A DNA stretch of 64,000 bases. Source: RGIG3102 sp964369915. GTDB lineage: Bacteria > Bacillota > Clostridia > Oscillospirales > Ruminococcaceae. The stretch spans positions 7,376 through 71,375 of the forward strand of contig CAYJGG010000003.1 in the NCBI GenBank assembly GCA_964369915.1, written 5' to 3'. The position numbers and the translations under genes are program-made. Shown here piece after piece: positions 27,450-37,461 of the stretch (position 1 is its first letter; every line of letters starts with the position of its first letter). The notes below the pieces were generated by a model that was not told the DNA's origin, searched no databases, and saw nothing but the letters and a program-made list of their open reading frames with translations.

Positions 27450-28898
27450 TTAAAACTCCTTCACCTTAAATCCACCAATTGCTGTTTCATAGCATTTTGC
27501 AACATTTAGCATTTTATATTCGCTAAATTTTTCGCCTATAATTTGAAATCCTATTGGCATATTGTTTGCATCAAATCCACAAGGCACGTTCATACCTGGA
27601 AGACCTGCTATATTTAAAGTTACAGTACAGATATCCCCTGCATACATCGCAACTGGATCGCTTGATTTTTCACCAATTTTAAATGCTGTTGTAGGGCTCA
27701 TTGGAGTGATAATTATATCGCAAGATTTGAATGCATCTGTAAACTCTTGTGTAATTTTTTGTTGCAGAACTTTTGCTCTTTTATAGTATGCATCATAGTA
27801 TCCTGATGATAAAACATATGTTCCTAGCATAATTCTTCTTTTAACTTCATCACCAAAACCTTCACTTCTTGATGATTCGTATAAATCGATTAAACTACCT
27901 CTTTTTGAGCCAGTGTATCCGTATTTTACGCCATCGTATCTACCTAAGTTTGATGAAGCTTCTGCTGAAGAAATAATATAATAAGCTGAAAGAGCGTAGT
28001 CTGTTGATGGAAGAGATATTTCTACAACTTGAGCCCCTTGATTTTTTAAAACTTCGATAGCTTCATATATTTTTTCTTTAATTTCTTTTGAAATACCTTC
28101 TCCAAAATATTGTGATGGTATTCCTATTTTTAAACCTTTAACATCATTTGGCATTTCTGTGTAAGATGTTATTTTGCTTGTAGCATCTTTTTTATCATGT
28201 CCTTTGATTGCATCAAAAAGCATTTTTGTATCATCAACAGTTCTTGCCATAGGACCAATTTGATCTAAAGAAGAACCAAAGGCAACTAGTCCATATCTTG
28301 AAACTGCACCATAAGTTGGTTTTAGGCCAACAATACCAGTAAAACTAGCTGGTTGACGGATACTACCACCAGTGTCAGAACCTAATGAAAATGGAACTTG
28401 GCTAGCCGCAACAGTAGCAGCACTTCCTGATGATGAACCACCTGGAATTCTTGAAGTATCCCAAGGGTTTGTTGTTGTTTTAAAATATGAGTTTTCCCCA
28501 GAAGAACCCATTGCGAATTCATCCATATTAACTTTACCTATGATAACTGCGTCTTTATCAAGTAATTTTTCAACAACAGTTGCATTATAAGGAGGGATAA
28601 AATTTTCAAGCATTTTTGATGCACAAGTAGTTTTTAATCCTTTTGTACACATATTATCTTTAACAGCAACAGGAATACCAGCTATATCTGAAACTGTTTC
28701 CCCTTTTGCTCTTTTTTCATCTGCGATTTGTGCTTGTTTTCTAGCTTCATCAAAGTTATATGAAATATATGCTTTAATTTCACTGTCTGTTTTTTCTATT
28801 CTATCAATAACTGAATTTGTTATCTCTAGCGATGACACTTCTTTATTTTGAAGTAATTTTTTCATTTCGGTTGCCGATAGGCTGTATAACTTGTCCAT
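27450..28898 (-). CDS. gatA: Asp-tRNA(Asn)/Glu-tRNA(Gln) amidotransferase subunit A
   Basis: Amidase-signature subunit that releases ammonia from glutamine. The Lys-cisSer-Ser triad is readable in AVKDN near 77, PGGSSSGSAA near 150 and DTGGSIRQPA near 173. An upstream ATG at 28910 sits directly on the AAAGGA box, so the ATG at 28896-28898 (MDKLYSLSATEMKKLL) is the likelier start, although its spacing of about 12 is long. gatB follows after 3 bases. Confidence 0.95.
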   Translation of the reverse strand: MDKLYSLSATEMKKLLQNKEVSSLEITNSVIDRIEKTDSEIKAYISYNFDEARKQAQIADEKRAKGETVSDIAGIPVAVKDNMCTKGLKTTCASKMLENFIPPYNATVVEKLLDKDAVIIGKVNMDEFAMGSSGENSYFKTTTNPWDTSRIPGGSSSGSAATVAASQVPFSLGSDTGGSIRQPASFTGIVGLKPTYGAVSRYGLVAFGSSLDQIGPMARTVDDTKMLFDAIKGHDKKDATSKITSYTEMPNDVKGLKIGIPSQYFGEGISKEIKEKIYEAIEVLKNQGAQVVEISLPSTDYALSAYYIISSAEASSNLGRYDGVKYGYTGSKRGSLIDLYESSRSEGFGDEVKRRIMLGTYVLSSGYYDAYYKRAKVLQQKITQEFTDAFKSCDIIITPMSPTTAFKIGEKSSDPVAMYAGDICTVTLNIAGLPGMNVPCGFDANNMPIGFQIIGEKFSEYKMLNVAKCYETAIGGFKVKEF

Positions 28899-28999
28899 TA
28901 CTATAATCATTCCTTTCTTTTGGTTTTGTGTTTTTTACTATGCATATTAAAATCATTAAATTTAAAATAATCTTATATACATATACCACTCAAAACCCG

Positions 29000-29022
29000 A
29001 AGTTTGAATTTTTTTCAAACTT
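29000..29022. other. Small hairpin in the gatC-gatA gap
   Basis: Inverted arms AAGTTTGAA/TTCAAACTT with a 5-base T loop, in the 135-base gap between gatC and gatA. The U-run follows on the plus strand, not the minus strand, so it is not a good terminator for gatC. Role unclear. Confidence 0.35.
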
Positions 29023-29033
29023 TTCTATTTTTA

Positions 29034-29303
29034 TTAATCTACAACTTTTGGTATCATTATGCAGCCTGCTGCTGTATATGGTGCATTTTTAAGCATTTCA
29101 TCTCTGTTAAAAGATTTTTCCACAACGTCTTTTCTTAGTTCCATTGTGTTTTCAGGATCTAATAATGCGCCACCTGATGGAAGTTCTGGTAGATGTTCGC
29201 ACATCTCGATAATTCCAATCATTTCTTTTTCAAATTTTGCAACCTTTTCTTCTTCGATTGAAAGCCTTGCAAGTTTTGCAATATGTTTAATATTGATTTC
29301 CAT
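29034..29303 (-). CDS. gatC: Asp-tRNA(Asn)/Glu-tRNA(Gln) amidotransferase subunit C
   Basis: Small (89-residue) stabilising subunit of GatCAB, with the family start IKHIAKLARLSI and the C-terminal LRKDVVEKSFNRDEMLKNAP segment. It sits 13 bases after ligA; gatA follows after an unusually wide gap of 135 bases. Confidence 0.95.
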   Translation of the reverse strand: MEINIKHIAKLARLSIEEEKVAKFEKEMIGIIEMCEHLPELPSGGALLDPENTMELRKDVVEKSFNRDEMLKNAPYTAAGCIMIPKVVD

Positions 29304-29316
29304 TTATATTCTCCTT

Positions 29317-31293
29317 TTATTTAATCATTTCTAAAAATTCATTTTGAGTTATAACACTAACTCCTAAAGAATTTGCTTTTTCAAGTTTTGAGCCTGCACT
29401 TTCACCTGCTAAAACAAAGCTTGTTTTTTTAGACACAGAGGAAGAAACTTTCCCTCCGTTATCCAAAACCATTTTCTCTGCTTCTTGCCTAGATAAATTT
29501 TCTAAAGTACCTGTTATAACAAATGTTTTATCTTTTAAAACATCACTTTGATTACTTGAAATATAGGTAGTATTTACTCCTAAAGTTATTAGTTTATCTA
29601 AAACTAATTTAACAGAGTCTTGTTTTAGATATTCAATAACGTTTTCAGCGCCTACATCACCAAAACCATCAATATCTATTATACTTTGAAAATCTGCATT
29701 TATCAAGGTTTTAATGTTATTAAATTTTTGGGCTAAAAGCCTTGCTGCCTTTTCTCCTATATTTCGAATTCCTAGCGAGAAAATTAATTTATCTAAATTA
29801 TTTTCTTTTGATTTTTGTATTGCATTAATTAAATTATTTGCCGATTTATCTTTGAAATTATCAAGTTTTAAAGCATCCTCAACCGTTAAAGTGTATAAAT
29901 CTGCTATATCATGAATTAATTTCTTTTCACAAAGCTGAATAACAATACTTTCACCAAGTCCGTCAATATTCATTGCATTTCTTGATGCAAAATGAATTAT
30001 ATTACGAGTTAATTGTTCAGGACAATCTGGGTTATTGCATCTTAAAGCAGCCTCAGAAGTTTTTTCAATACTATGATTACAACTAGGACATATCAATGGA
30101 ATTTGAAAACTTCCACTCGAATTCTTTTTGTTAACTTTAACTACTTCAGGAATAATATCTCCAGCTTTTCTAACTATGATTTCATCACCAATATTAATAT
30201 CTTTTAAATCAATATTATCTTGATTGTGAAGCACAGCCCTTGAAACGCTAGTTCCTGCAAGGTTAATAGTTTCAAAAATCGCTGTTGGAGTTAAAACTCC
30301 TGTTCTACCAACTGAAATTTCTATTTCGGTTAAAATAGTTGATTTTTCTTCTGGCGGATATTTATAAGCTGCTGCCCAGCGAGGAAATTTATTTGTTGAG
30401 CCGAGCTCTAATCTTTTATCAAAATCATTCACTTTAATAACAGCGCCGTCTATATCATAAGAAAAATCATTTCTCATTTCACCAATAACCATAACTTCAT
30501 TTACAACATCTTCTATATTCCTAAACAAATTATACCTTGGTGAAACATTAAATCCTAATTTTTTTAATAAATCAAGAGAGTCTTTATGATTTGTTATCTT
30601 AAAATCATCGCTTATTTGCTGAATATTAAAAATAAATATATCTAAGTTTCTTTCTTTTGTAATTTTAGGATCTTTTTGCCTAACTGAGCCTGATGCAGCA
30701 TTTCTTGGATTTTTAAAAGGTTGTTTTTCTTCTTCTATTTGTTTTTCAACAAGTTTTAAAAACACTTCTTTTGGCATAAACACTTCGCCACGCACTTCTA
30801 AAAATCTAGGTGCATCTTTTAATTTTTTAGGAATAGATTTTATTGTTTTTAGATTTTGCGTGACATCTTCTCCGATAAATCCATCGCCCCTAGTTGAGCC
30901 ACGAGTAAAAACTCCGTTTTCATATTCTAAACTAATAGATAATCCATCAATTTTAGTTTCAACGATATAATCACACTCACTAAAAACCTGTTTTACTCTA
31001 TTATCAAAATCAAGAAGTTCCTCTTTTGAAAAAACATCTTGTAAACTCTCCATTTTAACTGCGTGAGTCACTTTTTCAAAGCTAGAAGAAGCAAGACCTT
31101 GCACAGTTTGTGTTGGTGAATTTTCTAAAACTAAGTCTGGAAATTCTGCCTCTATTTTTTTTAATTCATTCATTAATTTATCATAATCAAAATCGCTAAT
31201 TTCAGTTCTATCTTCTTCATAATAAATTTTTGAATGATATAAAATTTCTTTAATTAAATTATCTATTTTTTCTTTTGCTGTTTTAACATCCAT
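29317..31293 (-). CDS. ligA: NAD-dependent DNA ligase
   Basis: Seals nicks using NAD. The order is: Ia domain with YYEEDRTEISDFDYD, the adenylation lysine in VETKIDGLSISL near 110, an OB fold, the four-cysteine zinc finger CPSC...CNNPDCPEQ near 400-425, helix-hairpin-helix repeats and a C-terminal BRCT domain (DKTFVITGTLENLSR near 585). A GTG at 31302 overlaps the AGAGG box; the ATG at 31291-31293, eight bases after it, is preferred. The protein is then 658 residues. Confidence 0.96.
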   Translation of the reverse strand: MDVKTAKEKIDNLIKEILYHSKIYYEEDRTEISDFDYDKLMNELKKIEAEFPDLVLENSPTQTVQGLASSSFEKVTHAVKMESLQDVFSKEELLDFDNRVKQVFSECDYIVETKIDGLSISLEYENGVFTRGSTRGDGFIGEDVTQNLKTIKSIPKKLKDAPRFLEVRGEVFMPKEVFLKLVEKQIEEEKQPFKNPRNAASGSVRQKDPKITKERNLDIFIFNIQQISDDFKITNHKDSLDLLKKLGFNVSPRYNLFRNIEDVVNEVMVIGEMRNDFSYDIDGAVIKVNDFDKRLELGSTNKFPRWAAAYKYPPEEKSTILTEIEISVGRTGVLTPTAIFETINLAGTSVSRAVLHNQDNIDLKDINIGDEIIVRKAGDIIPEVVKVNKKNSSGSFQIPLICPSCNHSIEKTSEAALRCNNPDCPEQLTRNIIHFASRNAMNIDGLGESIVIQLCEKKLIHDIADLYTLTVEDALKLDNFKDKSANNLINAIQKSKENNLDKLIFSLGIRNIGEKAARLLAQKFNNIKTLINADFQSIIDIDGFGDVGAENVIEYLKQDSVKLVLDKLITLGVNTTYISSNQSDVLKDKTFVITGTLENLSRQEAEKMVLDNGGKVSSSVSKKTSFVLAGESAGSKLEKANSLGVSVITQNEFLEMIK

Positions 31294-31360
31294 TTTATTC
31301 ACCTCTAACTAAAATATTATATCAAATTTTACTCCTTCTTACAATACTAATTTTTAGAAT

Positions 31361-32017
31361 TTATTCAGAAATTAATAGACTATTACTTCCTATATTATTT
31401 GGCACTTCTCCAACGATAATAGTTTCAGCAACACACACTTTGGTGTTTATATTAACGCCTGTTGTGTATCGTGAAATTAAAGCGTCAGCTGTAATATCAA
31501 AAACAAGTGAAATTCTATGGTTAACTTGATTTATGCCTGTATTGATAAACTCTGTTTCTATATCCACTTCAACATATGCTGTTGGAATTATTGTAAAAGT
31601 TAAACTTGGTCCTTTATTTTGAAAAAAATCAATAGTTGTGATATTTCCTATCGGAACATAAATGTTTGAAGGACCTATTTTATCAGTACTTTGCAAAACT
31701 GCTGTTGTCATTAATGATTTTAATTTATTCATTTCAAGTGCATCATAAGATAAACTCACTATTTCACCATCTTCATTCTTTTCTAAAGTGACTAAATCAA
31801 GGTATGTGAGCTGTAGTTTTTCTAGTTCATTAGTTATAGTATTATTCACTGCTTGAGTTACTATGCTTTGCGTTCTTGTTTGCGCAATTTTTTGCACTAC
31901 TGGACGCAGTTGTAAATCTGCTATTAAAATAATTATAGCAGCTATAACTATTATTAAAATTAAAATTATCTTTAAAACAGTTATTTTTTTTAATCCTGTT
32001 TTCACTTTTCTTCTCAT
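31361..32017 (-). CDS. yunB: Sporulation protein YunB
   Basis: A 218-residue protein with one N-terminal membrane helix (about 13-33) followed by LRPVVQKIAQTRTQSIVTQAVNNTI, the YunB hallmark, and a C-terminal region with ISRYTTGVNINTKVCVAETIIVGEVP. YunB is a sigma-E-dependent sporulation protein in Bacillus with an unclear role. It follows the pfkA terminator and precedes ligA. GGAG five bases before the ATG supports the start. Confidence 0.9.
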   Translation of the reverse strand: MRRKVKTGLKKITVLKIILILIIVIAAIIILIADLQLRPVVQKIAQTRTQSIVTQAVNNTITNELEKLQLTYLDLVTLEKNEDGEIVSLSYDALEMNKLKSLMTTAVLQSTDKIGPSNIYVPIGNITTIDFFQNKGPSLTFTIIPTAYVEVDIETEFINTGINQVNHRISLVFDITADALISRYTTGVNINTKVCVAETIIVGEVPNNIGSNSLLISE

Positions 32018-32072
32018 TATATCTCCTCACTTATTAAAGGCATTATATAATGTATATTAATTTTTGCATAAA

Positions 32073-32104
32073 AAAATAAGTGATTTATAAAAATCACTTA
32101 TTTT
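32073..32104 (-). terminator. Terminator after pfkA
   Basis: A near-perfect 14-base stem (AAAATAAGTGATTT type arms) with a short loop and a U-run (TTTTTTT) on the minus strand, 8 bases beyond the pfkA stop. It ends the hprK-to-pfkA operon. Confidence 0.88.
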
Positions 32105-32111
32105 AATTTTT

Positions 32112-33083
32112 TTAAATTGAAATAGCTTCAGCCATATTCATTAATTCTTCGTCAACCGTTTTTGTTTTTGCAAGAGCTTCAGTAATATCAAAATCAACCA
32201 CTTTATCTTCTTTTAATCCAATAACTCGATTATAAACACCCTCGTTTAAAAGTTTAATTGCATGATACGACATTTGCGCTGCAACAACTCTATCTCTTAA
32301 ACTAGGTGAGCCACCTCTTTGCACGTGTCCTAATATAGTTGCTCTTGTTTCTATTCCTGTTTCTTGCTGGATATACCAAGCAATTTCCTCAACTTTTCCA
32401 ACACCTTCTGCAACTAATATAAGGAAATTTTTCTTGCCTTCGGCTTTAGTTTTATGAATTCTTTTAATAACATCTTCTTTTAAATTATATTTCTGTTCAG
32501 GAATTAAAATAGCTAAAGCACCAGTTGCAATACCTGTGTTTACTGCAAGATATCCAGAGTTTCTTCCCATAACTTCAACTACTGAGCATCTTTCATGGCT
32601 TTGAGTTGTATCTCTTAATCTATCAATCATTTCCATAGCAGTGTTAAGAGCTGTATCGTATCCAATCGTGTAATCACTACTAGCGATATCATTATCAATA
32701 GTTCCTGGAATTCCTATTGTGCGAATACCTTTTTTAGCTATTGCACGGCAACCTCTAAATGAACCATCACCACCGATAACAACTAACGCGTCTATCCCAT
32801 GTTTTAGGCAAGTTTGATATGCTTTTTCTTGCCCTTCTTCTGTCATAAATTCTAAAGAACGAGCGGTATAAAGCATAGTTCCACCACGGTGAATAATTTC
32901 TGATACACTTCTTAAGTGCATATCAATAACATCATCGTTAACTAAGCCATTATATCCGTGTTTTATCCCTTTAACTTTTAATCCGTTAAATATTGCTGTT
33001 CTTACAAGTGCTCTTATTGCAGGATTCATTCCTGGTGCATCTCCACCTGAAGTTAGTATTCCAATTGTTTTAATTTCGCCCAT
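32112..33083 (-). CDS. pfkA: ATP-dependent 6-phosphofructokinase
   Basis: Glycolytic fructose-6-phosphate kinase. It has TSGGDAPGMNPAIRA at the N-terminus, GGDGSFRG near 103, GTIDNDIASSDYTIGYDTA near 125 with the catalytic Asp, and MGRNSGYLA near 169. At 323 residues it is a typical bacterial allosteric PFK. It lies downstream of dnaE; no pyruvate kinase gene follows. Confidence 0.97.
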   Translation of the reverse strand: MGEIKTIGILTSGGDAPGMNPAIRALVRTAIFNGLKVKGIKHGYNGLVNDDVIDMHLRSVSEIIHRGGTMLYTARSLEFMTEEGQEKAYQTCLKHGIDALVVIGGDGSFRGCRAIAKKGIRTIGIPGTIDNDIASSDYTIGYDTALNTAMEMIDRLRDTTQSHERCSVVEVMGRNSGYLAVNTGIATGALAILIPEQKYNLKEDVIKRIHKTKAEGKKNFLILVAEGVGKVEEIAWYIQQETGIETRATILGHVQRGGSPSLRDRVVAAQMSYHAIKLLNEGVYNRVIGLKEDKVVDFDITEALAKTKTVDEELMNMAEAISI

Positions 33084-33132
33084 AGTATCTACCTCCTTGA
33101 TTTTTAAATAATATCAATGAATTATTAACACG

Positions 33133-36100
33133 CTACTCTTTATAAACAACATTTTCATCACCTAAAATAAATTTTAATTGATTAAGCGTTGAAAAATCAT
33201 CAAACCCCCACATTCTCTCGGGTGCTTTTAAGTATTCTTTTGTGTCTTTAAAATATAAATACACAGGAATACTGCCTTTTAATGATTCTAAATACACTTT
33301 TGTTTTTTCAAACTCAAAACTAGTTTTGCTCTCAATTCTTAAATATATTCCAAATTTAGAATTTTGATGTTGTTTTTTTAAATTTTCTGCTTTTTCTGAA
33401 TCAACGTTAATTATCTCTTCTGCTAAAATTACCGTTTCATCTTCTTTTAGTGAAACTCTACCTTTGATTATAATTACAACATTTTCAGCTAAATGAATAT
33501 TTTGTCTTTCTAAGATTTTTGGAAAAGCTATCACTTCTAAAGAACCTGATAAATCTTCTACAGTGATAAATCCCATAATTTCATTTTTCTTTGTTGTATG
33601 GTATCTAGTTTTTGTTATAATCGCAACTATTGTTTGCACACTATTATCGTATACCTCATTACCCTCTCCCGTCAAGGTAGAAATGTTGCAAGTTGATATA
33701 CTTTTAGAATAATCTATGTATTTTTCGAGCGGATGACCTGAAATATATATACCCGCAAGTGTTTTTTCAAAATTTAAAATTTCATTATCGGTAAATTCTT
33801 GGCAATCCGGATAATTGTAATCATCTTTTTGATGATATTTACTCTCTTTCGCTTCATCAGAGATGCTAAAAAAGTCAATTTGTCCTTCCATATTTGCTTT
33901 CATATCCTGATTTACGCTTTTTAAAACCATTTCAATAGCATTGTATAATTGTCTTCTTTTAAAATTAAAGCTATCAAAAGCTCCAACTTTTATTAAACTT
34001 TCTGCAGCACGCTTACTATAATCTTTTCCTGCTAGTCTTTTAGTTAAATCAAATAAGCCTTTATATCCTCCGTTTTCTTCTCTTTCTTTAACTAAAGACT
34101 CAACAAACTGTCTGCCTACATTTTTTATAGCTGAAAGACCATATCTAATATTATCTCCTTCAACTGTAAAACCTGAGTAGCTTTTTTGAATATCTGGTGG
34201 CAGGATTTTAATGTCTAATCTTTTACATTCTTGTGTGTATTCTAATATTTTATTTGAGTTTTCAAAAATGCTAGTTAGCATAGATGCTAAGAATTCTTTT
34301 GGATAATGAGCTTTTAAATAAGCTGTTTGATAAGCTAAAATTGCATATGCCGCTGCATGAGATTTATTAAAAGCGTATGAAGCAAAACTTAGCATTTCTT
34401 CAAAAATGGCATTAGCAGCATTTTTATTTATTCCATTAGCCGCACAGCCTTCTAAAAAGTGTGTTCTTTCTTTTTCCATTACATCAGCTTTTTTCTTACT
34501 CATTGCTCTTCTAACTAAATCCGCTTGCCCATAAGAGTATCCGGCAAGTTCTCTAAATATTTGCATAACTTGCTCTTGATAAACTATGCAGCCATTAGTT
34601 ACATTAAGTATATTTTCTAAAGATTTATCTTTATATGATATTTTTTGGGGATGATGTCTGTTTTCAATAAATTTTGGAATTGAATCCATAGGCCCTGGGC
34701 GGTATAAAGATATTACGGCTATTAAATCCTCTAAATCTATCGGCTTTAATCCAACTAAAGCATTAGTCATCCCTGCTGATTCAAACTGGAATACACCACT
34801 AGTTTCTCCTAGTGAAAGCATTTCAAACACTTTTTTATCTTCAAGAGATATTTTATCTATATCAAAATCTTTATTATGCTTTTTAATCATTTCTTCGCAA
34901 TGTCTAATAACAGTTAGTGTGCGAAGTCCTAGAAAGTCCATTTTTAATAAGCCTAGTTCTTCTATTGTTGTCATTGGAAACTGCGTTACTATCTGCCCGT
35001 CATTACTTTGTAGTGGCACATAGTTATCACAAGGTTTATCTGTTATAACAACTCCCGCTGCATGAGTTGAGGCGTGTCTTGGCATTCCTTCAACTTTTAT
35101 TGCTAAATCAACTAATTCTTTTATCTGTGGGTTTTCGTTATAGGCTTGTCTTAACTCATTAGAAATTTTAAGAGCTCTTTCAATACTCATTTTAAAATTA
35201 GCTTCACCTGGAATTAGTTTTGCCACCCTATCAACTGTTGAATAAGGAATATCCATAACTCTTCCTATATCTCTAATAGCAGCTCTTGCTGCTAGTGTTC
35301 CAAAAGTTATAATTTGAGCAACATGATCTTCACCATATTTTCTAACAACATAATCTATAACTTCCCCTCTTCTTTCATAGCAAAAATCTATATCAAAGTC
35401 GGGCATACTTATTCTATCTGGGTTTAAAAACCTTTCAAATAGAAGATTATATTTTATAGGATCAACATTTGTTATCCCTGAGCAATAAGCTGTTAAACTA
35501 CCTGCACCAGAGCCTCTACCTGGCCCTACTGGGATATTATTAGTTTTTGCAAAATTAATAAAATCGTAAACTATTAAATAATAATCCACAAATCCCATTT
35601 TACTAATTATACCTATTTCATATTCTAATCTATCTGTTAATTCTTTTGTTATCTCTGGATATCTTTCTTTTAATCCGTCATAACACAGTTTAACAAAGAA
35701 ATCATAGTTATCACTGCCATCAGGAGTTGTGTATTTTGGAAGTTTTGTAACGCCAAATTCATAATCAAAATTACATTTTTCCATAACTTCTAAAGTGTTA
35801 GAGCAAGCATCTGGAATATAGGAGAATAAATCATACATCTCATTAGTGCTTTTAACGTAAAATTCATCGGTTTCAAATTCTAAAGTGTCTGTATCTGATA
35901 GAGTTTTATTTGTTTGCACGCAAATTAATGCATACTGCATTTTTGAATCTTCTTTATTTATATAATGGCAGTCGTTTGTTGCAATTAATTTTATATTTAA
36001 TTCATTAGCAAGAGTTATTAATTTAGGTAACACTTTTTGCTGGTCGGCAATACCGTGGTCTTGAATTTCAATATAGTAATCATCTCCAAACACATCTTTA

Positions 36101-36585
36101 TACCACTGTGCCGCTTCTTTTGCTCTTGTATAATCATCAGCATTTAATAATCTTGGTATTTCCCCTGCAAGGCAAGCAGAAAGACAAACTAAGCCTTCAC
36201 TATATTGTTTTAAAACTTCTTTATCTATTCTTGGTTTTGAATAAAATCCTTCTATAAAACCTATTGATACAAGTTTTGATAAGTTTTTATATCCTATTTC
36301 ATTTTTACATAATAAAACAAGGTGGTAGTTTCCATCCACCTTATGCACTTTTTCATCTCTTTTTCTATTAGCAATATAAACTTCACAGCCTATAATAGGT
36401 TTAATACCTTCTTGTTTTGCTTTTTTATAAAAATCAACACAACCAAACATAACACCGTGGTCAGTTATAGCAACAGCTGGCTGATTTAATTCTTTCACGT
36501 GATTTATCAATCTATCTATACGACAAGCACCGTCTAATAAGCTATATTCTGTATGTAGATGTAAATGCACAAAATTTCTTTCCAT
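33133..36585 (-). CDS. dnaE: DNA polymerase III alpha subunit DnaE
   Basis: Replicative polymerase that in Firmicutes extends RNA primers before PolC takes over. An N-terminal PHP domain (HLHLHTEYSLLDGA, AITDHGVMFG) is followed by the polymerase core with catalytic aspartates in MPDFDIDFCYERR near 395, a YRPGPMDSIPKF block near 625, helix-hairpin-helix repeats and a C-terminal OB fold. 1150 residues is usual for the DnaE1 type without exonuclease. A second replicative alpha subunit, PolC, is at 48501-52790. Confidence 0.97.
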   Translation of the reverse strand: MERNFVHLHLHTEYSLLDGACRIDRLINHVKELNQPAVAITDHGVMFGCVDFYKKAKQEGIKPIIGCEVYIANRKRDEKVHKVDGNYHLVLLCKNEIGYKNLSKLVSIGFIEGFYSKPRIDKEVLKQYSEGLVCLSACLAGEIPRLLNADDYTRAKEAAQWYKDVFGDDYYIEIQDHGIADQQKVLPKLITLANELNIKLIATNDCHYINKEDSKMQYALICVQTNKTLSDTDTLEFETDEFYVKSTNEMYDLFSYIPDACSNTLEVMEKCNFDYEFGVTKLPKYTTPDGSDNYDFFVKLCYDGLKERYPEITKELTDRLEYEIGIISKMGFVDYYLIVYDFINFAKTNNIPVGPGRGSGAGSLTAYCSGITNVDPIKYNLLFERFLNPDRISMPDFDIDFCYERRGEVIDYVVRKYGEDHVAQIITFGTLAARAAIRDIGRVMDIPYSTVDRVAKLIPGEANFKMSIERALKISNELRQAYNENPQIKELVDLAIKVEGMPRHASTHAAGVVITDKPCDNYVPLQSNDGQIVTQFPMTTIEELGLLKMDFLGLRTLTVIRHCEEMIKKHNKDFDIDKISLEDKKVFEMLSLGETSGVFQFESAGMTNALVGLKPIDLEDLIAVISLYRPGPMDSIPKFIENRHHPQKISYKDKSLENILNVTNGCIVYQEQVMQIFRELAGYSYGQADLVRRAMSKKKADVMEKERTHFLEGCAANGINKNAANAIFEEMLSFASYAFNKSHAAAYAILAYQTAYLKAHYPKEFLASMLTSIFENSNKILEYTQECKRLDIKILPPDIQKSYSGFTVEGDNIRYGLSAIKNVGRQFVESLVKEREENGGYKGLFDLTKRLAGKDYSKRAAESLIKVGAFDSFNFKRRQLYNAIEMVLKSVNQDMKANMEGQIDFFSISDEAKESKYHQKDDYNYPDCQEFTDNEILNFEKTLAGIYISGHPLEKYIDYSKSISTCNISTLTGEGNEVYDNSVQTIVAIITKTRYHTTKKNEIMGFITVEDLSGSLEVIAFPKILERQNIHLAENVVIIIKGRVSLKEDETVILAEEIINVDSEKAENLKKQHQNSKFGIYLRIESKTSFEFEKTKVYLESLKGSIPVYLYFKDTKEYLKAPERMWGFDDFSTLNQLKFILGDENVVYKE

Positions 36586-36621
36586 TAAATATTAATACCT
36601 TTCTATTTCTTTTGCCTAATT

Positions 36622-37461
36622 TTATTCATCGTTTGCTAATTTTAATAATTTTTGCATTCTTCTATTAACAGATGCCTTGCTTAAAATAGGCTCTGCTATA
36701 TTTCCAAGTTCAGTTAAAGATAATTCTGGATTTTCCATTTTTAATTCTGCTATATATTTTAAATCTTCGCTTAAAGACACAAATTTATTTTCTAAGATTA
36801 ATTTATTTATAGCATTTGTGTATTTTTCATTTGCAGCCATTATTTTATCATAATTTGCCACATCACAATTCGCTATTCTATTAGCTTTATTACTAATATC
36901 ACGCATAACTTTGCCTGACATTATTTCAAGACAAGCATTTTGAGCACCAACTAAGGCTAAAATCTCTTCTATAACTTCACTTTGCTTTGAATAAACTATA
37001 TAATTTTTATTTCTATTAGAAATTTTTGTTTCTAAATCAAACTGCAAAATTTTTTCTACTATGTATTCTGCTTTTCTTTTTTCTTTTAAAGAAAATTCTA
37101 AGCTGTATCCTTTACTAGGACTCGTTAAAATTGCTTTTGTTATAAAAAATCCTATTAAAAAATGTTGCTCGCATTTTGGGCAAGTTTCATTTTTTTTAAA
37201 TAAAGATGATAATTCATCATAATTATAAATTTCTAAGATATATCCTAAGTTTGTGTTTAAAATTTCTGAATGAATATCATATCTTTTTAATAGTTTTCTT
37301 ATAGATTTTAATATTTTTTCCAAATCTTGGCTTATTAAATTTTCATCAAACGAAAAGCATGTCCCTTTTAAAAAGTTTATATTACAACAATCATTTTTTG
37401 AAAATTTAAAGTTATCTAAAGATTCTAGTCTTGCCTCTTTAGAAAAACTCAATTTATCCAT
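36622..37461 (-). CDS. whiA: Sporulation/cell-division regulator WhiA
   Basis: This 279-residue protein has an N-terminal domain related to LAGLIDADG endonucleases (NFLKGTCFS, CEQHFLIGFFITKAILTSPSKGYSLEF) and a C-terminal helix-turn-helix (LSLTELGNIAEPILSKASVNRRMQKL). WhiA governs sporulation genes in Streptomyces and influences division and chromosome segregation in Bacillus. Its start overlaps the rapZ stop by one base. The usual middle gene, yvcK, is missing here. Confidence 0.94.
   Translation of the reverse strand: MDKLSFSKEARLESLDNFKFSKNDCCNINFLKGTCFSFDENLISQDLEKILKSIRKLLKRYDIHSEILNTNLGYILEIYNYDELSSLFKKNETCPKCEQHFLIGFFITKAILTSPSKGYSLEFSLKEKRKAEYIVEKILQFDLETKISNRNKNYIVYSKQSEVIEEILALVGAQNACLEIMSGKVMRDISNKANRIANCDVANYDKIMAANEKYTNAINKLILENKFVSLSEDLKYIAELKMENPELSLTELGNIAEPILSKASVNRRMQKLLKLANDE

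Noticed and set aside
31842..32030. 62-codon minus-strand frame overlapping the yunB start
   Set aside because: Shares the region with yunB in another frame; the GGAG box fits the yunB ATG at 32015-32017, and the translation is a low-complexity Asn/Ser/Lys string.
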